64,000 nucleotides of DNA, taken from positions 2,009,501 to 2,073,500 of the forward strand of contig NZ_CP053557.1 of NCBI RefSeq assembly GCF_014524545.1. The letters run 5' to 3'. Below, one piece after another: positions 8,595 through 16,969 of the stretch. Under the pieces are notes generated by a model. It ran no database searches. It saw only the letters and a program-made list of their open reading frames with translations, and was not told the origin of the DNA. The position numbers were made by a program, and so were the translations under genes. How positions within the stretch are numbered: position 1 is the first letter of the stretch; the number at the start of each line of letters is the position of its first letter. This DNA is from Exiguobacterium sp. Helios. Lineage in GTDB: Bacteria > Bacillota > Bacilli > Exiguobacteriales > Exiguobacteriaceae.

Positions 8595-8620
8595 TCTTCT
8601 TCAAGTAATCTCTTTACTCG

Positions 8621-11329
8621 TTATTGCTGATTTTCTGATTCTGATTGTTGCTCGGCGGGCGCATTATCCTGACCGCGCCCTTGGTTGCCGTTTGATGAAT
8701 TTCCTCTGTCCGACTGAGTAGATGCTCCGTCGCTTGAGGCTGGCTCATCCGTTGCCGGTTGATCTGTTGCCGGCTCATCTGTTGCCGGTTCGTCTGTCGC
8801 CGGTTCGTCCGTTGCCGGTTCGTCCGTTGCCGGTTCATCCGTTGCCGGTTCGTCCGTTGCCGGTTCGTTCGTCGTCGGTTCATCCGTTGTCGGCTCGTCC
8901 GTCGTCGGTTCGTCCGTTGCCGGTTCATCCGTTGTCGGTTCGTCCGTTGTCGGTTCATCCGTCGTCGGTTCGTCCGTCGTCGGCTCGTCCGTCGTCGGCT
9001 CGTCCGTCGTCGGTTCTTCTGTTTCGACGTCTGCAACAGTCACAGTCGTTGATACCGGACCAGACTGTTCCCCGGATGCTTTCGCAACGACTGTGAACGT
9101 CGTCCGACCCGGATCAAGTCGATTAATGCCCATCCGATTCGTTGAGCTGGTGCCAAGCACCGACTGTTTTCCATCCGGATCCGTCATCGTCACTTCAAAC
9201 GACACGCTGTCATAGCCGTTTGTCCGAAGGGCAGAATCATTGTAACTCCATGTCAGTTCACCAGACTCCGAGTCTTCATTGTAAGATGCTTGTAAGCCAG
9301 TCGGAGCTGGTACTGCCTTTTTTTCGACAACCGGCTCTTTTGTCCCTTTGACATACAGTTCCTCCCCGATACTGAGGACAGAACTCGGTTGCTCAAACGG
9401 AGCAGGTGTCCGGTCACGCGTTTTCGTGACAAAATCTTTCCAAATGTTTTGCGCCATCGTACTGTTTGTCGGTCCGCTTAAACCGGCACCGTTGTTGTTA
9501 CCCGACTTCGTTGTTCCCGTCCAGACACTGATCGAGACATCAGAGGTGTAACCGGCAAACCAAACATCTTTGTAGGCATTGGTTGTTCCGGTTTTACCTG
9601 CTGCGTCAAAAGCAAGAGCGGCACTCGGGAACGTCCCGCCCGGTTTGAGAACATCACGTAACATATCCGTTAACATATAGGCTGTATAATCCTGCATTGC
9701 TTTTTTCGGTTTGACCGGTGATTTGATTTTTGAACCATCGCTGTATTCAATCGTTTTGATGATATGCGGTTTGATGTAGTCACCGCCATTACCAAGCGTC
9801 GCATAGGCAGAAGCCATTTGCGTCGTATTGAAGCCGTGTTTCATCCCGCCAATTGCATAAGCCGGTGAAATCGATTCGTCTTTTTCTAAACCTAATCCGG
9901 ACTTAGCTGCAAAACTTTCAACCGTATCGCCGCCGATTTGTTGGAACGTTTGAATGGCAGGCGTATTGGCAGAAATCTTCAGCCAGTAGCGAATTGTATT
10001 TGTTCCACGGTAACCGTCATAGTAGTTGCCGATTTTTTTGCCGTTTACTTCTGTTTCCTGGTCGGTCATCATTTTAGCCGTTGACCATTTCTCATTTTCA
10101 ATGGCTGGTCCATATGCGAAAAATGGTTTCGCTGATGAACCGGGTTGATGCGGTTCTTTGGCAAAGTTACGCCGCGAAGTGCCTGTACCCGGTTTTTTCC
10201 CGTCAACAATCCCTAAAATCTCACCCGTTTGTGTATTGACCGCCGTGGCCGCTGCTTCCGCGTAATCCGGCAACTGGACGACTTGATCTTTTTTAATCGC
10301 TTCGTTCATATAATCGTGCATCGGCTTATCAATTGATGTATAAACTTTCAATCCTTGACCGTAGATATCCTTGCCTTCTAAGCCAAAGACGTCTTCCAAC
10401 TCTTGCGACACCATATCAAAGATGACGCTGTCGTAAGCCGCATCGTCTTTTGATTTTGGTGCTGGGTTGATCAATTTTGAAATCGGTTGATTGACTGCTT
10501 TATCACGTTGTTGTTGCGTGATGACACCTGTCGTCAACATCGCATCCAAGACTTGCGTTTGACGCCATTTCGTTAACTTCGGATCTCCTTGAATCGGATC
10601 GTAAGCCGATGGACGTTGCGGTAAGCCGGCAAGCATCGCCGCTTCTGCATAGTTCAACTTATCGACCGTCTTGTCGAAGTAGGCTTTTGAAGCCGTTTGA
10701 ATTCCGTATGATTCTTGACCGTAATAGTTTTTATTCAAATACATCTCAAGGATCTGTTCTTTCGTGTAGTCCCGTTCCAACCGGATCGCTAACCATTGTT
10801 CCTGGACTTTCCGGGTAATGGTCTTGTCTGAACTTAAAAACGATTGTTTGATGACCTGTTGCGTGATCGTTGAAGCTCCCTCAGAACCAAAACCATCTGT
10901 GATGTTGGCAATGATGGCGCCGCCCAAGCGACGGAAGTCGATTCCGTTATGCTGATAGAAGCGTCGATCTTCGATTGAAATAAAGGCATCTTTTACGACA
11001 TCAGGAACTTCTTTAATCGACACATACTCCCGACTCGTCCCACCCTTTTTGATTTCTTCTTTATTGCTCGCATAAATTTTTAGCGGGAGTGCATCACGTA
11101 ACTTTGATTCATCAAGTTCCGGTGCGGTCGCGACAGCATATGCTGCGAATCCTCCACCTGCAATCATCATCAGGATGAACAATCCTGTCGCGATCAGTAG
11201 GAGCTTTTTCCAAAGTGGACCTTTACCGCCGGTCCCGCCTGATTTTTTCTTTTTCGGACGTTTTGTCCGATTCGTTTGTTTGGCTGACGTCTTCGTTTCT
11301 TCACGACGTGCGACACGACTTCTTTCCAT
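8621..11329 (-). CDS. ponA: Class A penicillin-binding protein 1 (PBP1A/1B)
   Basis: A 902-residue bifunctional peptidoglycan synthase. It has a basic cytoplasmic tail (1-40), a membrane anchor (about 42-66), a GT51 glycosyltransferase with EDRRFYQHNG (Glu120) and GASTITQQ (151-158), and a transpeptidase. The transpeptidase motifs are SxxK at Ser398-Lys401, SAN at 453-455 and KTGT at 579-582. A fibronectin type III-like domain (about 675-765) follows. The extracellular tail is unusual: about 90 residues of the pentapeptide (T/A)TDEP followed by a Ser/Gln/Asn-rich end. recU lies 33 nt upstream, the same recU-ponA unit as in B. subtilis. AAGGAG precedes the ATG. Confidence 0.95.
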   Translation of the reverse strand: MERSRVARREETKTSAKQTNRTKRPKKKKSGGTGGKGPLWKKLLLIATGLFILMMIAGGGFAAYAVATAPELDESKLRDALPLKIYASNKEEIKKGGTSREYVSIKEVPDVVKDAFISIEDRRFYQHNGIDFRRLGGAIIANITDGFGSEGASTITQQVIKQSFLSSDKTITRKVQEQWLAIRLERDYTKEQILEMYLNKNYYGQESYGIQTASKAYFDKTVDKLNYAEAAMLAGLPQRPSAYDPIQGDPKLTKWRQTQVLDAMLTTGVITQQQRDKAVNQPISKLINPAPKSKDDAAYDSVIFDMVSQELEDVFGLEGKDIYGQGLKVYTSIDKPMHDYMNEAIKKDQVVQLPDYAEAAATAVNTQTGEILGIVDGKKPGTGTSRRNFAKEPHQPGSSAKPFFAYGPAIENEKWSTAKMMTDQETEVNGKKIGNYYDGYRGTNTIRYWLKISANTPAIQTFQQIGGDTVESFAAKSGLGLEKDESISPAYAIGGMKHGFNTTQMASAYATLGNGGDYIKPHIIKTIEYSDGSKIKSPVKPKKAMQDYTAYMLTDMLRDVLKPGGTFPSAALAFDAAGKTGTTNAYKDVWFAGYTSDVSISVWTGTTKSGNNNGAGLSGPTNSTMAQNIWKDFVTKTRDRTPAPFEQPSSVLSIGEELYVKGTKEPVVEKKAVPAPTGLQASYNEDSESGELTWSYNDSALRTNGYDSVSFEVTMTDPDGKQSVLGTSSTNRMGINRLDPGRTTFTVVAKASGEQSGPVSTTVTVADVETEEPTTDEPTTDEPTTDEPTTDEPTTDEPTTDEPATDEPTTDEPTTDEPTTNEPATDEPATDEPATDEPATDEPATDEPATDEPATDQPATDEPASSDGASTQSDRGNSSNGNQGRGQDNAPAEQQSESENQQ
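8742..9011 (-). repeat. ponA: 15-bp tandem repeat in the ponA 3' end (18 copies)
   Basis: Eighteen back-to-back 15-bp units, plus-strand consensus GGTTCGTCCGT(T/C)G(C/T)C, encode TTDEP or ATDEP on the minus strand. One unit encodes TTNEP and one ATDQP. Variation between units is mostly at third codon positions. Such exact-length repeats are prone to slippage, so copy number may vary between strains. Confidence 0.95.
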
Positions 11330-11362
11330 ATGCTATCCTTCTCCTTCAATCTGTAAAGTTTC

Positions 11363-11971
11363 TCAAGTGAAATATAACTCGTCCACTGCTGGTAAATAAT
11401 CAATCGCAGGAAACGCACCTGTCTCGAGTTTTTTTCCATGCCGTTCGATTTCGTCTAGCGGAATCGATTTTCTGCCCGTTTCCAGTTGCTCCCACCAGGG
11501 GAACAAATGCTCTGCAGACAACACATATTGCACATTATACATACTGAATCGAATGATGACAAAACAAATTCCTCCATGTGCGATACATTGACGCATATGC
11601 TCGATTTGATGGGTATGAAAGTTTTTTAAGGGGAAGGATGTTTTATGATTGGTTTCCTTCGCTTCAAAATCGATGTATTTTCCGCGGTACACACCATTAT
11701 AGTCGGTTGTCGAAGGTTGCTTGAAGTACGCTTCCTTGACGACGGCTGCCGACCGTTTCGGATAATCGACTTGGACGATTTGTAGAGGGGTCGGTTTCTT
11801 GTGAATGATTGCCCGATTATGCGTCAAATAAAACATATTACTTTCATTGATGAGTTTCTCAAGCTTCATTCCGCGATTTGAAAAAGTCGATTCCTTAGAG
11901 CGTGCACTTCGGATCGCCATACCATGCGGTTCTACTGGTTTCTGAAATTTTTTACCGTTCGGGTAATTCAA
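11363..11971 (-). CDS. recU: Holliday junction resolvase RecU
   Basis: A 202-residue endonuclease that cleaves four-way DNA junctions in recombination and chromosome segregation. Family hallmarks are YSNRG-like [52 protein letters not shown] (holding the Asp/Glu-x-Lys active-site residues) and FHTHQIEHM. The B. subtilis protein is 206 residues. The start is the TTG at 11971: AGGAGG lies 9 nt upstream and the resulting NYPNGKKF matches the known N-terminus. ponA follows 33 nt downstream. A candidate extended -10 promoter lies at 11996-12001. Confidence 0.95.
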   Translation of the reverse strand: MNYPNGKKFQKPVEPHGMAIRSARSKESTFSNRGMKLEKLINESNMFYLTHNRAIIHKKPTPLQIVQVDYPKRSAAVVKEAYFKQPSTTDYNGVYRGKYIDFEAKETNHKTSFPLKNFHTHQIEHMRQCIAHGGICFVIIRFSMYNVQYVLSAEHLFPWWEQLETGRKSIPLDEIERHGKKLETGAFPAIDYLPAVDELYFT

Positions 11972-11995
11972 AAGGATTCCCCTCCTAACGCGTTT

Positions 11996-12003
11996 ATTGT
12001 ACC
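11996..12003 (-). promoter_or_regulatory. Candidate extended -10 promoter for recU-ponA
   Basis: On the minus strand TGGTACAAT gives an extended -10 (TG-n-TACAAT; the hexamer is at 11996-12001) about 25 nt upstream of the recU TTG start. The -35 at 17 bp spacing (TACGAT) is poor, as expected for extended -10 promoters. Confidence 0.4.
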
Positions 12004-12051
12004 ATGATATGTGATTGTATCGTATCGGCCGAGAGGAGTAGTTAAAAACAA

Positions 12052-12345
12052 ATGACAATAGAACCGTTACTTCAGGATATCGAACGGATTTACCAGGCTG
12101 GACGAAATGGTCAGGAATATGACTTTCAAACGGATGTCATCCCCTTCGTCGCACAAGCAGACGTCCTGATTGAAGCCTGGCAACAAAATGCACAGAACAG
12201 TCCTTATTTGCGCCCGGCGATGGTCGAGAGTGCCGTTGACCAGTTAAAACAACTGTCCGTCCAGGCATTTCAACCGAAAACCAGTTTAAAACGCTTTAAC
12301 GAAACCATCAAGTCTGTCCGTTATATCGATCAACTAATGCAATGA
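12052..12345 (+). CDS. yppE: YppE-like protein (DUF1798)
   Basis: A 97-residue, helix-rich cytoplasmic protein. The end [16 protein letters not shown] and the overall pattern resemble B. subtilis YppE (DUF1798), encoded near recU there too. The match comes from remembered similarity of the C-terminal part and gene context. It is divergent from recU. The Shine-Dalgarno GAGAGGAG is about 13 nt from the ATG, longer than usual, and no better start lies between. Function unknown. Confidence 0.7.
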   Translation: MTIEPLLQDIERIYQAGRNGQEYDFQTDVIPFVAQADVLIEAWQQNAQNSPYLRPAMVESAVDQLKQLSVQAFQPKTSLKRFNETIKSVRYIDQLMQ

Positions 12346-12494
12346 GTCAGAGGACTTCTGTTTTCAGATAAGCAATTTAGAAAGTTTCGTGATACCTTTC
12401 TTTGCATATCATCTTCTGATATATTTTCAATGTGAAATAAGGATTTTTATACACTCCGAAAGGAGACTCATTCTACAAATGTCAGAATGACAAT

Positions 12495-12524
12495 TTGACG
12501 GATTTTAATCAAACAAAGCATAAT
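12495..12524 (+). promoter_or_regulatory. Sigma-A promoter of the 81-residue gene
   Basis: TTGACG (12495-12500) and CATAAT (12519-12524) at 18 bp spacing. Transcription would start near 12531, giving a leader of about 46 nt that begins with the hairpin at 12532-12559. Confidence 0.65.
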
Positions 12525-12531
12525 GAGAAAC

Positions 12532-12559
12532 AGCAAAGCGTTATACAACTCGCTCTGCT
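12532..12559 (+). other. Hairpin in the 5' leader of the 81-residue gene
   Basis: AGCAAAGCG (12532-12540) pairs with CGCTCTGCT (12551-12559), eight of nine positions matching, around a 10-nt loop. It starts at the predicted transcript 5' end and stops 3 nt before the ribosome binding site AAAGGAAG (12563-12570). It could stabilise the mRNA 5' end or tune translation; that role is inferred. Confidence 0.5.
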
Positions 12560-12576
12560 ACGAAAGGAAGTTGTTT

Positions 12577-12822
12577 ATGTCATCCAAAAAAATGTGGTCG
12601 GTAGAAGGTTATGAAGAGCACGGTGTAGAGAACCATCAAAAAGCAACTATGACTGAAACGTTTACGAATGAGGCGGATGCTCGTAAAGCCGCAAAAAAAA
12701 TGGCGGATACGTACGATCAACTCGATGTCTATGTCATCTATACGAATACGTCAAGCGGTAAAGCAGAAGAAAAATTCTTTAATTCTGATGGATCTTACAG
12801 TGAAGAAGGATTTGAATGGTAA
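12577..12822 (+). CDS. Small orphan protein, monocistronic
   Basis: An 81-residue hydrophilic protein with no membrane segment. It starts MSSKKMWSVEGYEEHG and has an alternating helix/strand pattern (EADARKAAKKMADTYDQL, DVYVIYTN). The ATG at 12577 has AAAGGAAG 6 nt upstream. An in-frame ATG at 12523 is inside the promoter -10 region and is rejected. The gene has its own promoter, a leader hairpin and a tight terminator, so it is an independently expressed unit. No family recognised. Confidence 0.75.
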   Translation: MSSKKMWSVEGYEEHGVENHQKATMTETFTNEADARKAAKKMADTYDQLDVYVIYTNTSSGKAEEKFFNSDGSYSEEGFEW

Positions 12823-12828
12823 CATCCC

Positions 12829-12853
12829 AGCCGTCTATAGGACGGCTTTTTTG
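12829..12853 (+). terminator. Intrinsic terminator of the 81-residue gene
   Basis: AGCCGTC and GACGGCT form a 7-bp stem with a 5-nt loop followed by TTTTTT, just after the stop codon at 12822. Confidence 0.9.
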
Positions 12854-12855
12854 TA

Positions 12856-13361
12856 TAACAAGTCTAATTAAAAACAATCTCCCCCCTCTTCTATCGAGCT
12901 GCTCATTCCTTTTTTAACAAGAAACATCCTGTTGTCTTTTCCCGAAGCTTCTCCTATTCGAGTAAATGACCGGGTCACTTCATCACGTTACGCTTCTCAT
13001 TTTTTTATGGGGGGTGTGGTGCCATTTGATCCATCGTCCATTTCACGAAAAATATCCCCACTGTCATAATCAGGCAGGAAGCAGAAGCTATATGACGAAT
13101 ATAAAAAAAGACCCCCACTACCAGTAAACGGGCAGTCCGAATCTGCTTTGGATGCGATGAACGAGAAAAGCGATACTGAGACACATCCTCGTCTGTCTGG
13201 ACGAAGTCCACAGAACCGTGTCGAGAAAAAATTGGTCATGCAAGTTGTGCAATAACCATGGATTTATATAGCCGTGTCAGTGTAAAGTTACATAAAGAGG
13301 TAATAAATGTGCTTGGTTTTAATAAAAGTGTGCAGTATGTGTGCAATTGGAGGAGATTCGC
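12856..13361. other. About 500 bp without a convincing gene
   Basis: No ORF here has a good start plus ribosome binding site. On the plus strand one reading frame is open for 61 codons (13070-13252, stop TAA 13253-13255). It would give a hydrophilic product with YDEYKKRPPLPVNG and SDTETHPRLSGRSP but lacks a credible start, so it may be a gene remnant. Minus-strand ORFs here have no Shine-Dalgarno and odd composition. A weak promoter-like pair (TTGTGC 13245-13250, TATAGC 13267-13272, spacer 16) precedes the DUF3800 gene. Nothing else was identified. Confidence 0.5.
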
Positions 13362-14276
13362 TTGAATAAAAGAGAACCAAGAAACGTGAAAAACGTTGAT
13401 GTCAAAGGATTTCCTAGGACTACAAACCCAACAGCCAAAAAATACGTCATGTTCGTGGATGAGACCGGGACACCAAAAGGAAACACCCAATTTAACCTGA
13501 CCGGCGTCTTGATGGAATATAAATACGCCATCGACTCAGACGAAACCGGTGAACCCAGTCCATTACGCAAACGATTAATGGCATTCAAATCGTCTGTTTT
13601 TGAAGATCCGCATATTCCGCTTCATCTGAAAGAAATCTTAAAGGCGGAACACCCGTATGGCAAAGAAGACGGAATCACGATTGATATGTTACGGCATTTT
13701 TGGGTCGCCTTACCGGACTTTTTAGTCGACATTGATTGTACGATCGTCAGCGTCGAAGTCGATAAACAAAAACTACAGGAATTTTATTCGACACCGAAAG
13801 ATCCGTATGTCGTTGCCTTTGCCCACCTGATGAAATCGTTTTACGCGTTTCTTGAGGAGACGGAAGCAACAAGCGCCCGTGTCGTGCTTGAAAGTCGGGA
13901 TGATTATCAGAATCTACTGATTCAAAAAGCATTTTTTGATATCTTTAACTCCGGTACCGTTCATTTGGATGTGGAGAAAAGCCGTCAAAAAATCAAAGGT
14001 TTTATTTTTGCTGAAAAAGATAGCGACCTCTACCAATCGGGTCTTGAGATTGCCGATCTCGTCTGTCTTCCTCTTTCCCGCGTCCGACGTGGTGTCATTG
14101 AGGTGAAACCCCGGTTTGTCCATTATGGGGACGAAAACCGAATTTTCAAAGCCATCAAAAATAAAATTTATATCCGCCGTGACAGTCCCGATCAGGATTT
14201 CCGAAACTGGGGCTTCAAAAAGGTTCCGATTACGAAAAAGCGCCGCGAGTGGTCCGATACACCGTGGAACGGGTAA
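13362..14276 (+). CDS. DUF3800 domain protein
   Basis: A 304-residue protein with the DUF3800 hallmarks: the near N-terminal YVMFVDETGTPKG (acidic residues after a hydrophobic strand) and the C-terminal SGLEIADLVCLPLSR. The family is thought to have an RNase H-like fold and is often carried on phages, plasmids and genomic islands; biochemical function is unsettled. The start is TTG at 13362 because GGAGGAG ends 6 nt upstream; the GTG at 13341 lies before that site. It is a lone plus-strand gene between minus-strand core genes, flanked by the gene-poor stretch and a terminator. Acquisition by transfer is inferred. Confidence 0.8.
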   Translation: MNKREPRNVKNVDVKGFPRTTNPTAKKYVMFVDETGTPKGNTQFNLTGVLMEYKYAIDSDETGEPSPLRKRLMAFKSSVFEDPHIPLHLKEILKAEHPYGKEDGITIDMLRHFWVALPDFLVDIDCTIVSVEVDKQKLQEFYSTPKDPYVVAFAHLMKSFYAFLEETEATSARVVLESRDDYQNLLIQKAFFDIFNSGTVHLDVEKSRQKIKGFIFAEKDSDLYQSGLEIADLVCLPLSRVRRGVIEVKPRFVHYGDENRIFKAIKNKIYIRRDSPDQDFRNWGFKKVPITKKRREWSDTPWNG

Positions 14277-14289
14277 TTTTCCAACCAAC

Positions 14290-14326
14290 AACAGCGTCCC
14301 GCCAAAAGTGGCAGGACGCTGTTTTG
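14290..14326 (+). terminator. Intrinsic terminator between the DUF3800 gene and nth
   Basis: ACAGCGTCC and GGACGCTGT, extended by GCC/GGC around AAAAGT, form a strong hairpin followed by TTTTG on the plus strand. It lies between convergent genes and may stop nth transcripts too, although the minus side lacks a long T run. Confidence 0.75.
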
Positions 14327-14995
14327 TCATTCTCCCTCAGCAGGCGGCAATAATCCTTTTGTCCGTTTTTTCCCTTCCCGACACATATCGAGCAACGGGC
14401 ATTCCAGACAGTTCGGTCGTTGAGCCTTACAGTGATATCGCCCAAAAAAGATGAACTGGTGATGCAGCTTCGACCATCGTTCCCGCTTAAAGCGTTTCAT
14501 CAAGGTCTGTTCGACTTTCGTGACGTTGTCTTTCCAGCGGCAGATGCCAAGGCGCTTCGATACCCGTTCGACGTGCGTATCGACCGCGAAGGCCGGCACG
14601 TCAAATGCAACGGATAATACAACATTCGCCGTTTTTCGTCCGACGCCCGGTAAGGCTTCAAGCCCTGCGCGATCCGTCGGGACTTCACCATCGTGTAACA
14701 CCAGCAATTGCTCCGCTAACGCTTTAATGTTTTTTGCTTTGTTGCGGTACAAACCAAGCCGTTTAATTTTTTCCTCAATCTCTTCGACCGGTGCTGCAGC
14801 CAACTGATCCGGTGTCGGATAAGCGGCAAATAGCCCCGGGGTCACCTTATTGACCAAGACGTCGGTTGCTTGCGCACTGAGCGCCACGGCGACGACGAGT
14901 TCGAACGGATTTTGATGAACCAGTTCACAGAAAGCTTCCGGAAACATCTCTTCGAGTGTCGATTCAATTCGATCAATCTCTGCTTTGCGTAACAT
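14327..14995 (-). CDS. nth: Endonuclease III (DNA glycosylase/AP lyase)
   Basis: A 222-residue base-excision repair enzyme removing oxidised pyrimidines. The helix-hairpin-helix LPGVGRKTANVV contains the catalytic Lys, and VDTHVERV contains the catalytic Asp. The C-terminal 4Fe-4S loop is C-x6-C-x2-C-x5-C (in CKAQRPNCLECPLLDMC). The ATG at 14995 has GAGGGAGC upstream and lies 5 nt after the dnaD stop; the N-terminal extension from 15055 is rejected. It is the last gene of the dinG-to-nth run. Confidence 0.95.
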   Translation of the reverse strand: MLRKAEIDRIESTLEEMFPEAFCELVHQNPFELVVAVALSAQATDVLVNKVTPGLFAAYPTPDQLAAAPVEEIEEKIKRLGLYRNKAKNIKALAEQLLVLHDGEVPTDRAGLEALPGVGRKTANVVLSVAFDVPAFAVDTHVERVSKRLGICRWKDNVTKVEQTLMKRFKRERWSKLHHQFIFFGRYHCKAQRPNCLECPLLDMCREGKKRTKGLLPPAEGE

Positions 14996-15000
14996 CCTTG

Positions 15001-15579
15001 TCAGCTCCCTCTCGTCGCAAGATCTTCGAGCGTCTTGATGCCTTCTCGTTCCCACGTTCGGAGAATTTGATTGATGTACGTCATCTTCCGGACATTATGG
15101 TAGACGGCTTCCCGTAAAGCTGCGAGAACAAGTTCTTCTGCAATGTTTTCAATCGTCAACCATTGAATGATCTGTTCCATCTGAAACGGGGACATCATCC
15201 CAAGTTCGCGCTCAAAATGCTGGAAGACAGACGGATTAATCGTATCGAAGTTTGGCGCTTCCTGTTCCGGGGGTGCCATTAACTTTTCATAGAGCGGCAC
15301 CAGGGAATAACGTTCCGAGCCGGCGACGTTCTCCATGGCGAGTAATCCTTTTTGAAGCAATCCGAGTGTCGTCTCAATCGTTTCCGTTTCTGAAAGTCCG
15401 AGCCGGTTACTGAGCTCCTCTGGCGACGGCATCTCCATCCCTTCGGCGCGACAGGCAAACAATTGTCCAATCAGCGTAAACTCAACAAAACTGATGCCAA
15501 GACGTTTGGCTTCTGTAAACAATCGTTTGGGAAGGACAACCGTTCCTTCTTCAAACAGCTGAATTAAATTATGATCCAT
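15001..15579 (-). CDS. dnaD: DNA replication initiation protein DnaD
   Basis: A 192-residue primosome protein that remodels DNA and helps load the replicative helicase. The N-terminal winged-helix DDBH1 domain (FEEGTVVLPKRLFTEAKRLG) and C-terminal DDBH2 domain (QIIQWLTIENIAEELVLAAL, then INQILRTWEREGIKT) are both present. The ATG at 15579 has GAGGAAG upstream. Order asnS-dnaD-nth matches B. subtilis. Confidence 0.93.
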   Translation of the reverse strand: MDHNLIQLFEEGTVVLPKRLFTEAKRLGISFVEFTLIGQLFACRAEGMEMPSPEELSNRLGLSETETIETTLGLLQKGLLAMENVAGSERYSLVPLYEKLMAPPEQEAPNFDTINPSVFQHFERELGMMSPFQMEQIIQWLTIENIAEELVLAALREAVYHNVRKMTYINQILRTWEREGIKTLEDLATRGS

Positions 15580-15610
15580 GATACTTCCTCGATTCTTTAT
15601 TGTAAGCAAG

Positions 15611-15641
15611 AAATCGACCCGTCCGAGGGATGGGTCGATTT
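15611..15641 (-). terminator. Hairpin between asnS and dnaD
   Basis: AAATCGACCC (15611-15620) pairs perfectly with GGGTCGATTT (15632-15641). On the minus strand it is followed by CTTGCTTAC, which is only weakly T-rich, so it is probably a partial terminator or an mRNA stabiliser between asnS and dnaD. Confidence 0.5.
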
Positions 15642-15650
15642 CGATCACTA

Positions 15651-16949
15651 TTACGGATACAATCGGTTCAGCAGACGCGGGAATGGAATCGTCTCGCGGA
15701 CGTGTTCGACTCCTGTGATCCAGGCGACAGTCCGTTCAAGTCCAAGACCAAAACCACTGTGCGGTACTGATCCATATTTACGTGTTTCCAAGTACCATTT
15801 GTAAGCACCGGTTTCATCCAGGTCATGTTCCTTCATACCGGCAAGCAACTTCTCATAGTCTTCTTCCCGTTGTGAACCACCAACGATTTCTCCATAGCCT
15901 TCCGGCGCAATCAAATCGTCACATAATACGAAGCCCGGGTTTTCCGGATCTTCTTTCATGTAGAATGGTTTGATGGCTTTCGGCCAGTGTGTAATGAAGA
16001 CGGGACGCGCAAACGTATTGGCGATTGCCGTTTCATGAGGCGCACCAAAATCGTCGCCGAATTCGATATCGTCAAAACCTTGTTCTTTCAGCATGTCAAT
16101 CGCTTCCGTATATTTTACACGCGGGAACGGGGCTTGAATGTTTTCGAGAACCGTCAAGTCACGCTCGAGCAACTCGAGCTCTGGACGACAGTTTTTCAAA
16201 GCCGATTGAACAAGATGCGACACATAGTTTTCCTGAACTTCGAGATTCATGTCGTGATCATAAAACGCCATCTCCGGCTCCATCATCCAGAACTCGATCA
16301 AGTGGCGGCGTGTCTTTGATTTTTCGGCACGGAACGTCGGACCGAATGAGAAGACTTTGCCGAGTGCCATCGCGGCTGCTTCCATATAAAGCTGACCGGA
16401 TTGCGACAAGTAGGCATCTTCGTCAAAATATTTCGTATGGAACAATTCAGTTGTTCCTTCCGGTGCACTGCCGGTTAAAATCGGAGGATCAACTTTAATG
16501 AATCCTTCTTGGTTAAAGAATTCATATGTCGCCCGAATCAGTTCGTTCCGGACAACCATGACGGCATGTTGACGTTTCGATCGTAACCAGAGGTGACGGT
16601 TATCCATCAGGAAATCCGTTCCGTGCGCTTTTGGTGTAATCGGATAATCGACCGCTTCATGAATCACTTCGATCGCTGTGATTTCCATTTCGTGACCGAT
16701 TGCTGTCCGTCCACCATCCGACTTGATGACGCCAGTCACCCACATTGATGTTTCCTGCGTCAAGCCTTTCGCCGTTTTGAACAATTCTTCCCCGACTGTT
16801 TCCTTGACGACGACTCCTTGCATGAATCCTGAACCATCGCGTAATTGAAGAAACGCGATTTTTCCGCTCGAACGTTTATTTGCGAGCCAGCAGCCAATCG
16901 TGATTTCCTCGCCTACGTATTTCTCTACATCCCGAATCATTGCTTTCAA
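15651..16949 (-). CDS. asnS: Asparaginyl-tRNA synthetase
   Basis: A 432-residue class IIb aminoacyl-tRNA synthetase. The N-terminal OB-fold anticodon-binding domain includes [20 protein letters not shown]. The catalytic core includes [21 protein letters not shown] (motif 2 region) and the C-terminal motif 3 [15 protein letters not shown]. The TTG at 16949 is used because it aligns with the start of B. subtilis AsnS; AGAGAGG lies about 10 nt upstream. Located between aspB and dnaD as in B. subtilis. Confidence 0.95.
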   Translation of the reverse strand: MKAMIRDVEKYVGEEITIGCWLANKRSSGKIAFLQLRDGSGFMQGVVVKETVGEELFKTAKGLTQETSMWVTGVIKSDGGRTAIGHEMEITAIEVIHEAVDYPITPKAHGTDFLMDNRHLWLRSKRQHAVMVVRNELIRATYEFFNQEGFIKVDPPILTGSAPEGTTELFHTKYFDEDAYLSQSGQLYMEAAAMALGKVFSFGPTFRAEKSKTRRHLIEFWMMEPEMAFYDHDMNLEVQENYVSHLVQSALKNCRPELELLERDLTVLENIQAPFPRVKYTEAIDMLKEQGFDDIEFGDDFGAPHETAIANTFARPVFITHWPKAIKPFYMKEDPENPGFVLCDDLIAPEGYGEIVGGSQREEDYEKLLAGMKEHDLDETGAYKWYLETRKYGSVPHSGFGLGLERTVAWITGVEHVRETIPFPRLLNRLYP

Positions 16950-16969
16950 AAGTCAACATCCTCTCTCTA

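Noticed and set aside
8515-8604. 30-residue N-terminal extension of mrfA
   Set aside because: It is the translation of the ponA terminator hairpin; the ATG at 8514 has its own Shine-Dalgarno and gives the family length.
8742-9011. Short regular repeats that could be taken for a CRISPR array
   Set aside because: Units are directly contiguous with no spacers, the period is 15 bp, and they lie inside a coding frame.
8722-9096. Plus-strand open frames across the ponA repeat, rich in Arg/Leu/Pro or Arg/Cys
   Set aside because: A 15-bp repeat without stops in one frame stays open in several frames; there is no ribosome binding site and the minus-strand reading is clearly the PBP1 tail.
12997-13490. 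Minus-strand frames upstream of the DUF3800 gene
   Set aside because: No ribosome binding site, Cys/Phe/Ser-rich composition unlike other proteins here, and overlap with the real gene's start.
15611-15641. Possible T-box or riboswitch between asnS and dnaD
   Set aside because: Only a simple hairpin is present; no T-box core sequence was seen.
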